Below, piece after piece: positions 1-8,022 of a stretch of 64,000 nt of DNA. The stretch's first letter is position 1; each line of letters starts with the position of its first letter. Below the pieces are notes generated by a model, which saw only the letters and a list, made by a program, of their open reading frames with translations, ran no database searches and was not told the DNA's origin. This DNA is from Alphaproteobacteria bacterium (GTDB lineage: Bacteria; Pseudomonadota; Alphaproteobacteria; Reyranellales; Reyranellaceae), in assembly GCA_017308235.1 (NCBI GenBank), contig JAFKFL010000007.1, positions 310,001 to 374,000 of the forward strand, read 5' to 3'. The position numbers and the translations under genes were made by a program.

Positions 1-16
1 GGTCATCGCCCTCTCC

Positions 17-781
17 CTAACGCGACGGAGAATGACGCTGTGCCGCTAGCACGAGTCGTCGCTTATGCAGCTCTTCGTAAACTCGCTTCAGGTACTTGAC
101 GTTCTCCAGTTCTTCCATCGTCGGATTGCGGCCGCCACGGATGACCCCGGCAAACAGCGCGGTGACATGAGACTGGGCCTGAAGCCACGCTCGACGTGCG
201 GCTTCTGCTTTATCGTTGATCTCGACTTCGTCAAACGCCGACGGCGATGGAGTGGTGCCGTCTGGTGAGCGCTTCATGTTGGGTGGGTAATGAATCGAGC
301 CAATGCCGGTCAACAGAAACGGATTACCGGCTACGCCGTCGAACTCAAGACGTGCGGAAACCGTTTCATCAGGGAGCCGAAACTCGTACTCCTTGGCCGG
401 CCGCCACCAGGAGACTTGGTTATAAGGCTTGTTGCTGATCATCAGCGTCGGCCAGCGGCCGTCGACAGCCGGTTCGACGCTGAACTCAATGTTGCGCACC
501 TTGTAGACACGCGCCAATGGTGCGAGCGATTCGTTAATCGCAGCGTCGCGCAGCGCAAGCAGGTCAAAGATTGCTCGGTCATGAAGGTGAACGGCGACTT
601 CGCTCCAGATGCCAGGCGGAATTCTGGACTGGCCCTTAGTCATGGCATCGACTTTGTCAGGCTTGATGCCGCCGAGGAGCTGGCCGAAACGCGATTTCCA
701 ATCAAGACCATGGCCGCACAGGGCATAGCCGCACTGAGTGAACAATTCCGAAGACGACAAAACAGGCTGAGCATCGCTCAT
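17..781 (-). CDS. hypothetical protein, possible N-terminal helix-turn-helix
   Basis: A 254-residue protein of unknown function. I place the start at the ATG at 781 because a GGAGG lies ten bases upstream (792-796); a longer reading back to 847 has no comparable site. Residues about 13-65 (WKSRFGQLLGG, then KGQSRIPPGIW) have the spacing of a short helix-turn-helix module common in small alphaproteobacterial proteins. The middle has no motif I know, and the last 30 residues are basic and probably helical. With the next gene it lies beyond the 3' end of a tRNA gene and looks less GC-rich than most of the window, so it may be accessory DNA. DNA binding is an inference. Confidence 0.6.
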   Translation of the reverse strand: MSDAQPVLSSSELFTQCGYALCGHGLDWKSRFGQLLGGIKPDKVDAMTKGQSRIPPGIWSEVAVHLHDRAIFDLLALRDAAINESLAPLARVYKVRNIEFSVEPAVDGRWPTLMISNKPYNQVSWWRPAKEYEFRLPDETVSARLEFDGVAGNPFLLTGIGSIHYPPNMKRSPDGTTPSPSAFDEVEINDKAEAARRAWLQAQSHVTALFAGVIRGGRNPTMEELENVKYLKRVYEELHKRRLVLAAQRHSPSR

Positions 782-975
782 GGTCTGCGGGCCTCCATTG
801 CCCGATGAATGCTCACTGGTCTCAATTGCCCAGGGAGTAGAGCACAAGCTAGCACGCGACTAGGAAAAGTCCACTAAGCCACATGCAGCGGGGGCGCCGA
901 CTTCTTCCATGGGCGGCGGAAGCAACAGGCGGAAGCAGGAGCGGCATCACCGACGTCGCGATGCTACCAGCGTCT

Positions 976-1371
976 TTATTTCGCCGTCGCTTCGAACGCA
1001 CAGTTGTACTGATACGTCACGTGACCCCGCCAGTCCTTGTCCCTGCCTTCGCCAAGCGCTCTCCAAGTAACGTTGAAGGCGGGATGGATCACTTGGTAGT
1101 GCTGTGCCTGCGGCTCGCAGTACTCAGCGGCGTGGTGCCCGCCGTCGACCCAGGGGGACGTGTAGTTGGGGAGCACGGGCGGAGGCAGCCTTGCGGTTGT
1201 GCAATAGCCGGTCGCCTCGCACCCTGATTTTATGTGGCCGCCGAATTTTCCGAGCACTCCAAGAAACGCGTCCGCGGCAAGCAGAACGGCGGTCAGAACG
1301 CCAATCCACGCGATTAACCGCTTCAACCATCGGGCCCAGGCTCTTGGTGACCCAACTATCACCTTGGGCAT
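976..1371 (-). CDS. hypothetical membrane-anchored protein
   Basis: A 131-residue protein of unknown function. The ATG at 1371 is preceded by AGAGG at a good distance; a longer reading to 1416 is possible but has no better site. Residues about 19-39 form one hydrophobic segment (LIAWIGVLTAVLLAADAFLG) after a basic N terminus, so the remaining 90 residues probably face the periplasm. The exported part has four cysteines (in GCEATGYC, EYCEP and YNCAF), which could form disulfides. It runs in the same direction as the gene at 17-781 but 190 bases upstream of it. I recognise no family. Confidence 0.5.
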   Translation of the reverse strand: MPKVIVGSPRAWARWLKRLIAWIGVLTAVLLAADAFLGVLGKFGGHIKSGCEATGYCTTARLPPPVLPNYTSPWVDGGHHAAEYCEPQAQHYQVIHPAFNVTWRALGEGRDKDWRGHVTYQYNCAFEATAK

Positions 1372-1495
1372 TGCTGTACCTCTGAAACGCATTCCGCAAT
1401 GTAAAGACGCCCACACGGCGGCCGCGGTTCCCGTGTCCGCGCAGACGCGACCACGGCCGTAAGAACAGGAAAGGAGGAGTAGAGTCCTTGAAAGG

Positions 1496-1527
1496 TTTGG
1501 GGGCCTTCCATACGGAAAGCCCCCAAA
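1496..1527. terminator. strong hairpin just beyond the tRNA 3' end
   Basis: TTTGGGGG (1496-1503) pairs with CCCCCAAA (1520-1527), with further pairing inside. It starts 13 bases past the tRNA 3' end and could end the tRNA transcript, but neither side has a clean T run, so intrinsic termination is uncertain. Confidence 0.4.
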
Positions 1528-1539
1528 GCCCTACCCGAT

Positions 1540-1616
1540 TGGTCGGAGTGAGAGGATTCGAACCTCCGGCCCCTAGCTCCCGAAGCTAGTGCTCTACCAG
1601 GCTGAGCTACACTCCG
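1540..1616 (-). tRNA. tRNA-Pro (anticodon CGG)
   Basis: A 77-base cloverleaf on the minus strand. The acceptor stem CGGAGTG (1616-1610) pairs with CACTCCG (1550-1544), followed by discriminator A and an encoded CCA (1542-1540). The D arm contains AGCTCAGCCTGGTAGAGC, the anticodon arm is CTAGC-TTCGGGA-GCTAG with anticodon CGG, and the T arm carries GGTTCGAATCC. It reads CCG proline codons, which are frequent in a GC-rich genome. The 3' end faces the two unknown genes at 17-1371. Confidence 0.97.
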
Positions 1617-1738
1617 TCAGTGATACGGAGTCCGCCCCGCTCGGGAGGCGGGGTTATAGCTGCGCCCTCCCGGGGTCGCAAGGGCTGCACCCGGCCGCTA
1701 TAGTCGCGCGAACTTCGCATGTTCAGGGGGAAGAGGGG

Positions 1739-2569
1739 ATGGCGGCGACCAGGAAGAAGCGGCTCAAGATCGCGTTGATCGGCTATGGCGCGATCAGCCA
1801 GATGTTGTTCGACGTCTTCAAGGAGAAGAAGCCGCCGATCGACATCGTGGGCGTGCTGGTGCGGCCGGGCCGGACCAAGGACGTGCAGAAGAAGGTCGGG
1901 CGCAAGGTCGCGGTGGTGGAAACGCTGCCCGCGCTCCTGAAGCTCAAGCCCGACGTCGTGGTCGAGGCGGCGAGCCAGCAGGCGGTGCGCGAATGGGGCG
2001 AGACGATCCTGAAGAAGGGCGTCGACTTCATGGTGATCGCGACCGGCGCCTATGGCGATCCCAAGCTCTGGAAGAAGCACGTCGCGGCCGCCGCCAAGAG
2101 CGGCGCGCGGCTCAGGCTGCCGTCGGGCGCCATCGCGGGCCTCGACGGGCTTCTGGCGATGCGGCTCGGCAAGCTCGAGCGCGTGAAATACATCTCGATC
2201 AAGCCGCCGCATGCCTGGAGCGGCACGCCGGCCGAGACCGACTTCGACCTGCCGTCGATCAACGAGCCGACGGTGATCTTCCGCGGCACGCCGGCCGACG
2301 CCGGGCGGCTCTACCCGAAGAACGCCAATCTCGCGGTGACGGTGGCGCTTTGCGGCGCGGGCCTCGACCGCACCGACATCGAGCTGGTCGCCGATCCCAC
2401 CCTGCCGCCCGGCACCAACGCGAGCCGGCTCGAGGTGGTGGCTGACTCGGGCGAGCTCAAGCTCGAGCGGCTGGGGCGGTCCATGCCAGACAATCCCAAG
2501 ACCGGCGTGCTCACGGCGCTCACCATGGCCGACGACCTGATGAAGATGGTGCGCGCCAGCGATTGGTAG
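1739..2569 (+). CDS. aspartate dehydrogenase-like protein
   Basis: A 276-residue protein close to the usual length of L-aspartate dehydrogenases, which form iminoaspartate from aspartate with NAD(P). The ATG at 1739 follows a GGGGGAAGAGGGG tract; a reading from 1589 would run through the tRNA and is rejected. The N terminus is a Rossmann fold (IALIGYGAIS, residues about 11-20). The catalytic half has the family's SGAIAGLDGL and KNANLAVTVAL stretches. The place where I expect the N-x-H active-site motif reads N-A-S, so the catalytic His may be absent. No quinolinate-pathway gene is adjacent. The family call is good; the exact activity is uncertain. Confidence 0.8.
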   Translation: MAATRKKRLKIALIGYGAISQMLFDVFKEKKPPIDIVGVLVRPGRTKDVQKKVGRKVAVVETLPALLKLKPDVVVEAASQQAVREWGETILKKGVDFMVIATGAYGDPKLWKKHVAAAAKSGARLRLPSGAIAGLDGLLAMRLGKLERVKYISIKPPHAWSGTPAETDFDLPSINEPTVIFRGTPADAGRLYPKNANLAVTVALCGAGLDRTDIELVADPTLPPGTNASRLEVVADSGELKLERLGRSMPDNPKTGVLTALTMADDLMKMVRASDW

Positions 2570-2591
2570 CTGGCGCCCGCACCCTACAATT

Positions 2592-2676
2592 GTGTCATCC
2601 CGAGGCGAAGCCGAGGGATCTTTGAAAGATCCCTCGCTGAAGCGCGCGGGTTACCGCGCGCGACTCGGGATGACAC
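2592..2676. repeat. dispersed palindromic repeat, family A copy 1
   Basis: An 85-base element bounded by TGTCATCC (2593-2600) and its inverse GGATGACA (2668-2675). Inside are the hairpin GAGGGATC/GATCCCTC (2613-2635) and the hairpin GCGCGCGG/CCGCGCGC (2642-2661). The same modules recur at 55788-55871 and 57146-57240. It lies between two convergent genes. Confidence 0.85.
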
Positions 2677-2702
2677 TGTTTTGGCGTGTCTTCAGCCGCG
2701 CC

Positions 2703-3257
2703 TTACCCGCGGCGATGCATGCCGCGGCCACCCATCGTCGGGCGGTCGAGGAGTTCTTTCTGCTCGGGCGTCAGCGCGGCATAGAGCGCGAGCAGCGAGG
2801 GCTTCACGGCCTCGAGCGTCGCGGCCCGCGCCTTCATCCGGTCCGCCTGCAGACTGAACCGATCGGCGAAGTTGGACGGCGGCTTGATCTCGGCGGGCAG
2901 GCTCGCGCAGTACGCCTTCTCCTTGACGCTTGCCTCATCGGCCGCCTTCTCGAAGGCGTTCCAGGCGTTCATCTGCTCGGGCTTGAGATCGAGTCGCGCC
3001 TTCAGATAGGCGCGGTTGCCAATGCGGCGCGCCAGGTGCTCCACGCACATCTTCTGGGGTGAGAAGGGCGGGCGCTCGCGCGCTTTTTCAGGGCCGCCGG
3101 CCGCCGGGGGTTGGGCCGGAGCGGCCGGCGGGTTTGCCTGGGCGACTTGCGCACCGTCTAACCCACCATCGAAGGCGGTGGCCGAGGTCAGCCAGGCAAG
3201 ACTGGCGGCCGCGACGATCGCTGTCGGCACGGCCAGAAAGAAGGGACGAAGGGACAT
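2703..3257 (-). CDS. LTXXQ motif (Spy/CpxP-like) periplasmic protein
   Basis: A 184-residue exported protein. The ATG at 3257 has GGAG eight bases upstream; the region back to 3317 is rejected. An N-terminal hydrophobic segment (FFLAVPTAIVAAASLAWL) is a signal peptide or anchor, followed by a Pro/Ala-rich linker. The rest is helical, with the repeated pattern LKPEQMNAWNAF (middle) and LTPEQKELLDRP (C-terminal), which are the LTxxQ signatures of the Spy/CpxP fold. Relatives in Enterobacteria are periplasmic chaperones or stress sensors. A conserved pair of cysteines (KMCVEHL, KAYCASL) is typical of the alphaproteobacterial branch. Not in an operon. Confidence 0.85.
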   Translation of the reverse strand: MSLRPFFLAVPTAIVAAASLAWLTSATAFDGGLDGAQVAQANPPAAPAQPPAAGGPEKARERPPFSPQKMCVEHLARRIGNRAYLKARLDLKPEQMNAWNAFEKAADEASVKEKAYCASLPAEIKPPSNFADRFSLQADRMKARAATLEAVKPSLLALYAALTPEQKELLDRPTMGGRGMHRRG

Positions 3258-3345
3258 TGAGGACGCTCCAAAGAGTGCAGAACTCTCCCACACCCCCTGT
3301 ACGGTCCGATCCGCCAAAACGTTCCCCGGCGGATGTCAGCTTTCT

Positions 3346-4878
3346 TTAAGCATTGGGCCGCAATTCGCGCATCCACTGAGCGAAGGCGGCGCGCTGGTCG
3401 GCGGTCAGGACCAGGCCCTCCTTGGTGCGCCGCCACAGCACATCGTCGGGCTCGACCGCCCATTCCTCGCGCATGAGGTAGCGGACCTCGGCCTCGTAGA
3501 GATGGCCGCCGAAATGACGGCCGAGATCGGCCGGCGTTTTCACGTCTTCGAGAAGATCGTCGATGCCGGTGCCGTGCCGCCGCGCCAGCACGCGGATAAG
3601 GTCGGCGGGCAGACCAGGCTTGACGGCTGAAGCGCCCTTGGCGAAGCGGTCGAAGGCCTCATCGAAGGAGGGCGCGTCGGCGAGCTCGCCGTCGACCAGC
3701 GGCCTCTCCGCCGTCCAGGCCGCACCCATCCGCGGGTAGAACTTGCGCAGGTCCTCCAGCGCGTGCTCGGCGAGGCGGCGATAGGTCGTGATCTTGCCGC
3801 CAAACACCGAGAGGACCGGCGCGGCGCCTTCTGGCGCATCGACCTCGAGGTGATAGTCGCGGGTCACGGCTGACGGATTGTCGTCGCCGTCGTCGAACAG
3901 GGGGCGGACGCCGGAGTAGGTCCAGACCACGTCGGCCGGCAACACCGGCTTCTTCATGTAGTGGCTCGCGATCTCGCAGAGATAGGCGATCTCCTCCGGC
4001 GTGCAGACTGGCTTCTCGCTCGCTTCGACCGTGATGTCGGTGGTGCCGATCAGCGAGTAGTTCCGCTCGTAGGGGATCACGAACACGATGCGGTGGTCTT
4101 TGTTTTGCAGGATGAAGGCGTGCTCGCCTTCATGCAGGCGAGGCACGATGATGTGGCTGCCCTTGACCAGTCGCACGCGCTTGGGCGTGCGCACCTCGGT
4201 CTGCTCGTCGAGGAAATGTTTGACCCACGGGCCCGCCGCATTCACCAGGCCACGGGCCTTGAGCCTCAGCCTCTCGCCACCCGGCGCCAAGAGTTCGATC
4301 TCCCACAGTTTGCCGTCGGCGCTGCGACGCGCCGAGACGCAGCGATGGCGGGCGAAGATGAGGGCGCCCAAGTTGCGCGCCGACTTCAGGTTCACGATCA
4401 CCAGCCGCGCATCGTCGACCCAGCCGTCGGAATAGACGAAGCCATTCTTGAACGTCCCGTTCAGTCCGACACCGTATTTCGAGCGCAGGAGATCGACCGC
4501 CTGCGACTTGGGCAGCGTCATGTGCCAGTCGAGGTGATCGTAAAGGAAAAGGCCGATGCGCAGCATCCAGCGGGGCCGCAGATGCGGCTCGTGCGGCAGC
4601 ACGAAGCGCAGCGGCCTGGAGAGGTGCGGCGCCTTGGCCAGCAGCACCTCGCGCTCCATCAGCGCCTCGCGCACCAGCCGGAACTCGTATTGCTCCAGGT
4701 AGCGCAGTCCGCCATGGATCAGCTTGGTCGAGGCCGAGGAGGTGGCGCTCGCGAAGTCGTTCATCTCGCAGAGGCCGACGGTGAGGGACCGGCCCGCCGC
4801 GTCGCAGGCAATACCCGCACCATTGATGCCGCCGCCGACAACAAATAGGTCGAGCGGCCGGCCTTCCGTTCCATTCAT
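3346..4878 (-). CDS. glpD: glycerol-3-phosphate dehydrogenase (FAD-dependent)
   Basis: A 510-residue respiratory glycerol-3-phosphate dehydrogenase, close to the 501 residues of E. coli GlpD. It oxidises glycerol 3-phosphate to dihydroxyacetone phosphate at the inner membrane and passes electrons to quinone. The start at 4878 gives the FAD-binding dinucleotide fold at residues about 11-30 (LFVVGGGINGAG). The family signatures SSASTKLIHGGLRYLE and the C-terminal GGKITTYRRLAEHAL are both present. No glycerol kinase or transporter is adjacent. It is divergent from the small gene at 4934, leaving 55 bases for both promoters; no clear Shine-Dalgarno site is visible. Confidence 0.95.
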   Translation of the reverse strand: MNGTEGRPLDLFVVGGGINGAGIACDAAGRSLTVGLCEMNDFASATSSASTKLIHGGLRYLEQYEFRLVREALMEREVLLAKAPHLSRPLRFVLPHEPHLRPRWMLRIGLFLYDHLDWHMTLPKSQAVDLLRSKYGVGLNGTFKNGFVYSDGWVDDARLVIVNLKSARNLGALIFARHRCVSARRSADGKLWEIELLAPGGERLRLKARGLVNAAGPWVKHFLDEQTEVRTPKRVRLVKGSHIIVPRLHEGEHAFILQNKDHRIVFVIPYERNYSLIGTTDITVEASEKPVCTPEEIAYLCEIASHYMKKPVLPADVVWTYSGVRPLFDDGDDNPSAVTRDYHLEVDAPEGAAPVLSVFGGKITTYRRLAEHALEDLRKFYPRMGAAWTAERPLVDGELADAPSFDEAFDRFAKGASAVKPGLPADLIRVLARRHGTGIDDLLEDVKTPADLGRHFGGHLYEAEVRYLMREEWAVEPDDVLWRRTKEGLVLTADQRAAFAQWMRELRPNA

Positions 4879-4933
4879 GGGATGGACATATAGCGCGCTT
4901 GACCGGCTTGTGCGCGGCTCGCAAACAGATGTC

Positions 4934-5203
4934 ATGGGAATGCTACTGAAATTCGTGATCTTCGCGGTCGCGGGCTACGTCGCCTGGAGCACGGTGCGGC
5001 GCTGGTTCGGCGTCCTGCGTGGCACCGGCGGCGCGCCCCCCATGACCAGCCGCCGCACCCCGGCGAGCCCATCGCCCGAGGCCGGTCCCGCCGCGAGGTC
5101 GGCGGGGCAGGGACCCACCATCGAAGAGACGCGCCAATGCCGCGTCTGCGGCGCCTATGTCTCCGTCTCCGCCGGCAAATGCGGCCGGCCCGATTGCCCG
5201 TAG
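4934..5203 (+). CDS. small membrane protein with C-terminal zinc-ribbon
   Basis: An 89-residue protein of unknown function. Residues 3-20 form a membrane segment (MLLKFVIFAVAGYVAWS). A Pro/Ser/Ala-rich linker follows, then a C-terminal CRVCGAYVSVSAGKCGRPDC, a C-x2-C / C-x4-C arrangement that should bind one zinc ion. Such anchored zinc-ribbon proteins are common, short and unnamed in alphaproteobacteria. The start at 4934 (or ATG at 4940) avoids overlap with the divergent glpD coding sequence. No strong ribosome-binding site is seen. Confidence 0.7.
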   Translation: MGMLLKFVIFAVAGYVAWSTVRRWFGVLRGTGGAPPMTSRRTPASPSPEAGPAARSAGQGPTIEETRQCRVCGAYVSVSAGKCGRPDCP

Positions 5204-5241
5204 GGCGCCCGGTCAGTCCGGACGCCCTTAATTGATAGCCG

Positions 5242-5664
5242 TCACGCCTTTTCGAGCGTCTTGGCGTGGGCGGCGGCGTCCATCCACACGAACTCTATGA
5301 TGTTGCCGTCAGGGTCCTCGACGCTGCGACTCGCCATGAAGCCGTGATCCTGCGCCGGACTCGGGTCGGTGCGACCACCGGCTGCGGTGGCGCGTGCAAG
5401 CGTTGCATCGACATCGCCGCGTGTGTCGACGCTGAGCGCCAGCAACATCTGGCTGTCGCGCCGCGCATCACCAATCGGCCGCGAGGTGAATTGACGGTAG
5501 TGCTCGTGGGTCAGCAACATCACGGCGGCCGAGTCCGATATCACGAGACAGGCCGCCAGATCGTTGGTGAACTGCGGGTTCACCGTGCCACCCAGGGCGA
5601 CATAGAACGCCTTGGACGCTGCCAGGTCGCGGACCGGCAGGTTCACGAAGATCATCTTGCTCAT
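5242..5664 (-). CDS. VOC family protein (glyoxalase/bleomycin resistance-like)
   Basis: A 140-residue single-module vicinal oxygen chelate protein. The ATG at 5664 has AAGGAGG five bases upstream. The opening MIFVNLPVRDLAASKAFY and the C-terminal SVEDPDGNIIEFVWMD are the two half-signatures of the VOC fold, including the metal-site Glu of NIIEFV. The sequence resembles the PhnB-like 'lactoylglutathione lyase' subgroup, whose substrates are mostly unknown. It is divergent from a MarR gene across a palindromic operator, which suggests MarR control and an inducible detoxification role. The substrate cannot be read from sequence. Confidence 0.9.
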   Translation of the reverse strand: MSKMIFVNLPVRDLAASKAFYVALGGTVNPQFTNDLAACLVISDSAAVMLLTHEHYRQFTSRPIGDARRDSQMLLALSVDTRGDVDATLARATAAGGRTDPSPAQDHGFMASRSVEDPDGNIIEFVWMDAAAHAKTLEKA

Positions 5665-5719
5665 CACGTCCTCCTTGAATTAATATCTCATTACTATGTT
5701 AGTGCATGTAATGTATCTT

Positions 5720-5733
5720 AGTATCAAGATACT
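5720..5733. promoter_or_regulatory. palindromic operator, probable MarR site
   Basis: AGTATC-AA-GATACT is a perfect 14-base palindrome in an AT-rich stretch between the divergent VOC gene and the MarR gene. It lies 20 bases before the marR start and about 55 before the VOC start, well placed to control both. Confidence 0.55.
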
Positions 5734-5753
5734 TAATGTCAAGAGAGATAGCG

Positions 5754-6236
5754 ATGGATCGTGCCGACGTGGCTGTCGATCAATGGGCGCGGGAGCGCCC
5801 TGATCTCCCGGCGCTCCCGATGGCGATCTTCGGACGTCTGGCGGATGCTGCCGAGCGCGTGACGCGCGACCACATGGATCCGCTGTTCGCCCAGTCGGGA
5901 TTGCAGCGCGGCGAGTTCGACGTGCTTGCGTCCCTTCGGCGCTCGGGCAAGCCGTACATGCTGTCGCCGACCCAGCTCTACGAGGCCTTGATGATCTCGT
6001 CGGGCGGCATGACCAACCGCCTCGACCGGCTGGAGCGCGCCGGGCTGGTCGAGCGGCGCCCCGACCCCAACGATCGCCGCGGCAAGCTGATCGCGCTCAC
6101 GGAGGCCGGCCAGCGCGTGGTCGACGAAACGATCGCCCGCCATGTCGCCAATGAGGAACGTCTGCTCTCCGTGCTGACTCCCGCCGAGCAGGAGAAGCTC
6201 AATGCGTTGCTCAAGAAGCTGATCGCGGGACTTTGA
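5754..6236 (+). CDS. MarR family transcriptional regulator
   Basis: A 160-residue winged-helix regulator of usual MarR size. I use the ATG at 5754 (GAGAG upstream) rather than the one at 5736, which would sit next to the operator. Dimerisation helices flank a winged helix at residues about 60-115; the recognition helix and wing carry MISSGGMTNRLDRLERAGLVER followed by the DPNDRRGKLIALTEAG wing, diagnostic of the family. The palindrome at 5720-5733 is the likely operator. The neighbouring VOC gene is the likely target, alongside autorepression. The ligand is unknown. Confidence 0.95.
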   Translation: MDRADVAVDQWARERPDLPALPMAIFGRLADAAERVTRDHMDPLFAQSGLQRGEFDVLASLRRSGKPYMLSPTQLYEALMISSGGMTNRLDRLERAGLVERRPDPNDRRGKLIALTEAGQRVVDETIARHVANEERLLSVLTPAEQEKLNALLKKLIAGL

Positions 6237-6300
6237 GGAACTCTACCCGATGCCCTGTGAGCAGAGAGGATCGTAGCTCCGACCTCGTTCCGGTGCGCCG

Positions 6301-6708
6301 TCAGTCCGCCGGCGAGATCAGCCTGAGCTTTGGAAAATAAGTGCGATAGCGGCCGATATCGCGGGTAAGCAGTGGCCAACCCTCAATGCTCGCGTGGGCG
6401 CCGATGAAGAAATCGGGCAAAACTCCGGTTCGGATACCGCCAGCGCGGCGGTAGCTCTGAAAAGCTTTCCCAGCCAGGAACGAAGCAGCCCGTGGCATTG
6501 GAGCCAATTCGGTTTTCGCTTCTGCCAGCATTGCGTCTAAGTCCTCTATCTTGCCGTAGCGGATGGAGGTTTCGGCGTAGATCACGTCGTTGATCATGAT
6601 CGGACCTGCGAGCGCCACATCTTCAAGTCGTGCCAGTGACCATGCTGACCAATCGGGATCGTTCGTCACCAGGTCGAGGAGGACATTGGAGTCGACCAGG
6701 GTCGTCAC
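6301..6708 (-). CDS. PIN domain toxin (VapC-like)
   Basis: A 135-residue PIN-domain endoribonuclease. It starts with GTG at 6708, one base after the stop of the antitoxin gene. The four acidic residues expected for the Mg-binding site are visible: D6 (VDSNVLLD), E46 (YAETS), D99 (LPDFFIGAHA) and D117 (LTRDIGRY). VapC toxins cleave tRNA or rRNA and are neutralised by a co-encoded DNA-binding antitoxin, which fits the gene order. All key residues are present, so the toxin is probably active. The RNA target cannot be predicted. Confidence 0.92.
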   Translation of the reverse strand: MTTLVDSNVLLDLVTNDPDWSAWSLARLEDVALAGPIMINDVIYAETSIRYGKIEDLDAMLAEAKTELAPMPRAASFLAGKAFQSYRRAGGIRTGVLPDFFIGAHASIEGWPLLTRDIGRYRTYFPKLRLISPAD

Positions 6709-6709
6709 G

Positions 6710-6943
6710 TCAGCGTTCGCCTCGCGTCATGGCCATGATCTCATCTGTGCTCAGGCCTTTGCCGGCATGACCGCGCAATCGGGCAAAGCGCGTCGGGCGA
6801 GCCTTCTTTTCGACCTTAACCAAGACGACCCGCCCATCGGGCGCGCGCTCGAAGTCGATCTGGCTGCCAGGACCGATACCCAGCAGATCCCGCACGCGCT
6901 TGGGAATGGTAACCTGGCCTTTGCTGGTGACAGTGGTGCTCAT
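6710..6943 (-). CDS. AbrB/MazE family antitoxin (VapB-like)
   Basis: A 77-residue antitoxin with an N-terminal swapped-hairpin AbrB DNA-binding domain: TSKGQVTIPKRVRDLLGIGPG is the classical SpoVT/AbrB sequence. The C-terminal third (basic, then GLSTDEIMAMTRGER) should wrap round the PIN toxin. It is first in a two-gene operon with the toxin one base downstream, so translation is coupled. Antitoxins of this type bind their own promoter; the AT-rich stretch 6945-7000 is the likely control region, but I see no clean palindrome. Confidence 0.92.
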   Translation of the reverse strand: MSTTVTSKGQVTIPKRVRDLLGIGPGSQIDFERAPDGRVVLVKVEKKARPTRFARLRGHAGKGLSTDEIMAMTRGER

Positions 6944-7021
6944 GGCAGCTTCTCGGGTAAGGACACTGAAATTTCCGGTATTACTTAGTCCGTTTTATGC
7001 CCGACTTCCAGTGATCCATGC

Positions 7022-7050
7022 TTGACCCCTGTGGGGGTGGCACTTATTTT
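7022..7050 (+). promoter_or_regulatory. predicted sigma-70 promoter of the glyQ operon
   Basis: TTGACC (7022-7027), a 17-base spacer and TATTTT (7045-7050) match a housekeeping promoter well. The predicted start near 7057 would leave a leader of about 58 bases before the glyQ GTG. The spacer contains the small inverted repeat ACCCC-TGT-GGGGGT. Confidence 0.55.
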
Positions 7051-7114
7051 GCCGCACCGCAAAAACGGCCTAAGTCATGGAAAGACAAGGCCTTATCACG
7101 CTTGAGGATGTTCC

Positions 7115-8020
<906 letters not shown>

Positions 8021-8022
8021 CG

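Noticed and set aside
1..1616. Prophage remnant
   Set aside because: No integrase, capsid, tail or lysis gene is visible; a helix-turn-helix-like protein alone is not enough.
7022..7060. Terminator from the ACCCC-TGT-GGGGGT hairpin followed by T-rich sequence
   Set aside because: No plus-strand gene lies upstream, and the segment fits a promoter with exact 17-base spacing. The stem is only five to six pairs.
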